Of a stretch of DNA of 43,427 nt, positions 40,088 through 43,427 are shown in pieces (positions within the stretch are counted from its first letter, which is position 1; every line of letters begins with the position of its first letter). The DNA is from Gammaproteobacteria bacterium (lineage in GTDB: Bacteria > Pseudomonadota > Gammaproteobacteria > Steroidobacterales > Foliamicaceae), in assembly GCA_009845905.1 (NCBI GenBank), contig VXYS01000013.1, positions 162,924 through 206,350 on the forward strand, in the 5' to 3' direction. The translations under genes were made by a program, and so were the position numbers. The notes under the pieces are model-generated. The model was not told the origin of the DNA, ran no database searches, and worked only from the letters and a program-made list of their open reading frames with translations.

Positions 40088-43000
40088 GTGTTATTGCCGG
40101 CGGCGGACGGCTGGATATCTTCCGGATGGCCGTCCTTTCCGCGGGCCGTGCTGGCCCAGTCGCTCGCAGCCTTCCTTTGCTTTGCCGCCACCGTTGCCAA
40201 CGCCGCCTCCACCGACGCGACCCTGAGCGCGTTGGCGCTCAAGGACAGGGACGGCGCCACCGTGGCGCTCTCACCCGGCTTCAGCGCATCCACGACCTCA
40301 TACACCGCGAGCGTGCCCGCGCGGGTGGCACGGATCACCATCGAGGCGACCAAGGGCGACGATGGCGCCAGGGTGGACTACCTCGACGGAGCCGAATCGG
40401 CGCTGACCGACGCGGACACGGTGGCGGACCACTTCCAGGTCGACCTGGGAGCGGGCGCGAACACGATCAAGGTGAAGGTGACGGCCGAGGACACCGTCAA
40501 TACCACGACCTATACGGTCGTGGTGACGCGGGCGCCGCCGATGGCGTCGGCCGATGCCCTGCTCAGTAATCTCGACGAAAGCAACGACGCCGGCATCGAC
40601 GTAGGAACGCCGGTCGATTCCCCGAACGTCGATTTCACCCAGGCGATTCGATTCCAGACGGGCAGCAACGAGCGGGGCTACAACCTCACGTCGGTTAAGG
40701 CCGTACTCGCCAACGCCTCGGATTCGGACGGTGTCCGGGTCCGGATCTTCGGCGCAAGGAGCATCGGAACGCCGTACATCAGCTTCTACACGCTCAACAG
40801 CCCGGTCATCTCCGACGGGACCCTGACCTTCACGGCGCCGGAGAGCGCCACGCTGCGGAAGAACGCGGGGTACTTCGTGGTGTTCGACTCGACGGCCTCG
40901 GGCGCCGGCAACGACTACGAGATCCGGGGGACGGAGTCGGAATTCCTCAACAGCCAGGCGGTCGGCTGGACCCTGAGTGAGGACCGGCACGCCAGAAACA
41001 ATGATTCGGCGTCCTGGACAACCGACAGCGCGGTCCCGCTGATCGAGATCAACGGCGATGCCGTCGTACAAGCCACGGACGCGAACCTGAACGCCCTGCG
41101 GATGCGGGACGGGAACGGAAAGCTCGTCACCTACTCCCCGTTCTTCGATTCGTCGATCACCTCCTACGCCACAAAGGCGTCCCCGAAGGTGGACCGGATC
41201 ACCGTCCTGGGGACCGCGAGCAATGACGGTGGCGCCACGGTGGACTACCTCGACGAGGACGACCAGCTATTGACCGACGCCGACCCCGACACGGAGGGCT
41301 TCCAGGTTGATCTGGAAGCCGGCGCGAACACGATCAATGTGCGTGTGACCGCCGAGGACGGCAGCACCACCCGGACCTACACCATGGTGGTGACGCGGAG
41401 GGCGTCGAGGGTGTCGGCGGATGCGCTGGCCAGCAATCTGGACGAGGACTTCAGCAAGAGGCTCTTCGTCGGCAATCTCGAGCCCGGCAAGATCCTGCGG
41501 GTCCAGGCACTGGGATTCGAAACCGGCGGCAACGATGCAGGCTACGTTCTCACCTCGGTCAAGATTCTCATCTGGGAACTCTCGAGTTGGGCCGGCGTCC
41601 GGGTGAGGATCTTCAGCAGCACGGCGGAGGGAAATCCGGACAGCAGTCTGTACGCCCTGAGCGGCACGATCGTCCTCCCCACCACGGACCAGGGGCCGGA
41701 GGAATCCGCCCGCATCAGTACGTTTGACGCGCCGGCGAACGCCACCCTCGAGCCGAACACCCGGTACTTCGTGGTGCTCGATTCAAAATTCTCGCAACTC
41801 TATAGGTACTACAAGGTCTGGGGGACGAAGTCGGACGACATCAGCAAGGTAGCGGACGGCTGGAGCATGAACAACTTTCGGCATACCGGGATCCGGGATT
41901 CAGGGGTCTGGACGACGGCTGACGAGGTGCCGTTCGTTGAGGTCGCCGGCCATGCCATAGTTCCCTCCAGCGACGCCACGCTGACCGACCTCGGCCTGAC
42001 ATGGGACGATGGCGGCACCGCTACCGACATCGTGCTCGACCCGACATTCGACGCGTCGAAGACCGCCTACACCGCGGCCGTGGCCAACGCGGTGGATCAG
42101 ATCACGATCGCTGGAATCAAGGGCGACAGCGGCGCCAGGGTGGACTACTTCGACGGCGCCGATTCGGCGCTGACCGACGCCGACGGCAACGCGGCCGGCT
42201 TTCAGGTCGACCTCGCAGCCGGCGCGAACACGATCAAGGCGAAGGTGGCGGCCAGCGACGGCGAGACCACGCAGACCTACACGGTGGTGGTAACGCGGGC
42301 GGCCGGCGATGTGACCGCCCCGGCGCCAAACGGCGCGACGGTGAACGGCGCGACTCTCGCGATCGCCTTTAACGAGGCCCTGGCCGCCTCCGCGAACCTC
42401 GCGAACGGCGCCTTCGCCGTGAAGAAGACCCCGTCGGGGGGCTCGGAGACGACCGTGGCGCTCACCGGCTTTCCCTCGATCAGCGGAGCGACGGTGACGC
42501 TGACGCTTGCGACGGCGGTGGTCTCGACCGACGCGGTGACGGTGAGCTACACCCCGCCGACGTCGGGCACGGCGAACAGGCTCCAGGATGCCGCCGGCAA
42601 CGAGGTGGCGTCCTTCACGGACCAGGCGGTGACCAACGACACGGCGGCGGCGCTCGGGGCCTGGTTCCAGAACGTGCCCGACGAGCATGACGGGTCGAGC
42701 GTGTTCAACCTCGAACTCGCGTTCTCCGAGGCGGTGTTCGTCGGCACCGAGTCGTTCGACAAGAACCAGGCGATCCAGGACGCAGTACAGCTAACCGGCG
42801 GCACGTTCCGGGGCAGACGCCGAACCGTCCCGGGCTCTTACGACCGGTGGATACTGAGGATCGAGCCTTCCGGCGATGACGACGTGACGGTGAGTCTCCC
42901 GGCGACCACCGGAAGTTGCAATGCCGCCGGGGCAATCTGCACGCCGGACGGCCGTCCATTGTCGGCCCCGGCTTCGGCGACGATCGAGGGTCCGGCGGCG

Positions 43001-43427
43001 GAAGCGCCCGACGCGCCGGCGGCGCCGACGCTGACGGCCGGGGAGACATGGCTCGAGGCATCGTGGACAGCGCCGGCGGACAATGGCGCGGCGATCACGG
43101 GCTACGACGTCCATTACCGCGAGACGGGCGGCAACTGGACGAGCGCGAACCACACCGGCACTGGTACCACGAAGCGCATCACTGGGCTCACCGCCGACAC
43201 GGCCTACGAAGTGCGCGTGCGGGCGTCCAACGCCGAGGGCACGGGTGACTGGTCGCCGTCGGCATCCGCGCGCACGGACGCCTCAGTCGAGAAGCCGGAC
43301 GCGCCTTCGGCTCCAACGCTGACGGCCGGAGAGACGTGGCTCGAGGCGACCTGGACAGCGCCGGCGGACAACGGCGCGGCGATCACGGGCTACGACGTCC
43401 ATTACCGCGAGACGGGCGGCAACTGGA
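40088..43427 (+). CDS. Very large secreted multidomain protein, N-terminal part (cut by window edge)
   Basis: At least 1113 codons are open to the window end. After a hydrophobic signal-like segment (VLAQSLAAFLCFAATVANA) come three cadherin-like beta-sandwich domains (about 40207-40535, 41074-41400 and 41972-42300), each with a conserved pair like YTVVVTR and LTDAD...FQVDL.AGANTI. Two longer domains (40546-41070 and 41415-41960) have GYVLTSV...VRVRIF and a YFVVLDS...GW core, resembling choice-of-anchor-type domains. A SwmB-like domain (42304-42640), another beta domain and fibronectin III repeats (43010 onward) follow. It is probably a cell-surface adhesin-like protein. The start is uncertain: GTG 40088, 40070 or 40148. 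Confidence 0.85.
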   Translation, partial: MLLPAADGWISSGWPSFPRAVLAQSLAAFLCFAATVANAASTDATLSALALKDRDGATVALSPGFSASTTSYTASVPARVARITIEATKGDDGARVDYLDGAESALTDADTVADHFQVDLGAGANTIKVKVTAEDTVNTTTYTVVVTRAPPMASADALLSNLDESNDAGIDVGTPVDSPNVDFTQAIRFQTGSNERGYNLTSVKAVLANASDSDGVRVRIFGARSIGTPYISFYTLNSPVISDGTLTFTAPESATLRKNAGYFVVFDSTASGAGNDYEIRGTESEFLNSQAVGWTLSEDRHARNNDSASWTTDSAVPLIEINGDAVVQATDANLNALRMRDGNGKLVTYSPFFDSSITSYATKASPKVDRITVLGTASNDGGATVDYLDEDDQLLTDADPDTEGFQVDLEAGANTINVRVTAEDGSTTRTYTMVVTRRASRVSADALASNLDEDFSKRLFVGNLEPGKILRVQALGFETGGNDAGYVLTSVKILIWELSSWAGVRVRIFSSTAEGNPDSSLYALSGTIVLPTTDQGPEESARISTFDAPANATLEPNTRYFVVLDSKFSQLYRYYKVWGTKSDDISKVADGWSMNNFRHTGIRDSGVWTTADEVPFVEVAGHAIVPSSDATLTDLGLTWDDGGTATDIVLDPTFDASKTAYTAAVANAVDQITIAGIKGDSGARVDYFDGADSALTDADGNAAGFQVDLAAGANTIKAKVAASDGETTQTYTVVVTRAAGDVTAPAPNGATVNGATLAIAFNEALAASANLANGAFAVKKTPSGGSETTVALTGFPSISGATVTLTLATAVVSTDAVTVSYTPPTSGTANRLQDAAGNEVASFTDQAVTNDTAAALGAWFQNVPDEHDGSSVFNLELAFSEAVFVGTESFDKNQAIQDAVQLTGGTFRGRRRTVPGSYDRWILRIEPSGDDDVTVSLPATTGSCNAAGAICTPDGRPLSAPASATIEGPAAEAPDAPAAPTLTAGETWLEASWTAPADNGAAITGYDVHYRETGGNWTSANHTGTGTTKRITGLTADTAYEVRVRASNAEGTGDWSPSASARTDASVEKPDAPSAPTLTAGETWLEATWTAPADNGAAITGYDVHYRETGGNW
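43010..43427 (+). repeat. Tandem fibronectin III-encoding repeat, 288-base unit
   Basis: The unit at 43010-43297 is followed by a nearly identical copy from 43298, cut by the window edge. The long stretch beginning GATCACGGGCTACGACGTCC is identical at 43093 and 43381, which fixes the period at 288 bases (96 residues). The encoded unit is a fibronectin III fold (TAGETWLEASWTAPADNGAA, ITGYDVHYRETGGNW, YEVRVRASNAEG). Confidence 0.85.

Overview
The window is a GC-rich bacterial chromosome segment. Its gene content and order suggest an uncultured, aerobic gammaproteobacterium. The indicators are RNase T, monothiol glutaredoxin Grx4, a homodimeric-type AceE with AceF and Lpd, and the block trxB / ftsK-lolA-serS. 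No phage, transposase, CRISPR array or rRNA is visible. The taxonomic statement is inference from gene content and was not tested by a search.

Layout. 1-5501: a CoA ligase/MFS transporter operon divergent from a UbiD-family decarboxylase, a hotdog thioesterase and nadC. 5538-9233: two small membrane proteins, a DEAD-box RNA helicase with an N-terminal CxxC-x17-CxxC zinc ribbon, grxD and rnt. 9296-14782: the pyruvate dehydrogenase operon aceE-aceF-lpdA, closed by a cloverleaf-like inverted repeat. 14923-17027 (minus): an ECF sigma factor operon and a DoxX protein. 17204-19744: a vapBC-type toxin-antitoxin pair with a clear operator, a geranylgeranyl-reductase-like flavoprotein and its membrane-protein neighbour. 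19741-27139 (minus): one tightly packed run of ten genes (DUF2244, coxB, coxA, a 35-residue membrane peptide, ctaG, coxC, diheme cytochrome c, nth, a DUF692/MNIO oxidase and its DUF2063 partner). 27279-33354: an S9 peptidase, a threonine dehydratase, an ornithine-cyclodeaminase-family enzyme, a DUF6941-like protein and two more diheme cytochromes c. 33412-39952: a FemAB-like acyltransferase, trxB, ftsK, lolA, serS and tRNA-Ser(UGA). 40088-end: the start of a very large secreted multidomain protein (cadherin-like, anchor-like, SwmB and fibronectin III modules) that runs off the window.

Respiration is a major theme: pyruvate dehydrogenase, an aa3-type oxidase and three c4-like diheme cytochromes. 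Joining the oxidase genes to a DUF692/DUF2063 pair is notable, because related pairs modify copper-binding peptides and cytochrome oxidase needs copper. No precursor peptide gene was found here.

The second theme is a family of short palindromic repeats, built from hairpins such as GAGGGCGTCCCGCCCTC with CCTGGGAG flanks, at eight or more places. Several copies lie inside or at the ends of genes and contribute codons: the lolA signal peptide, the nadC start, an internal lpdA segment and the tail of the cyclodeaminase-family gene. This repeat family, the oxidase-linked MNIO pair and a probable CTG start codon for nth are the observations most worth following up.
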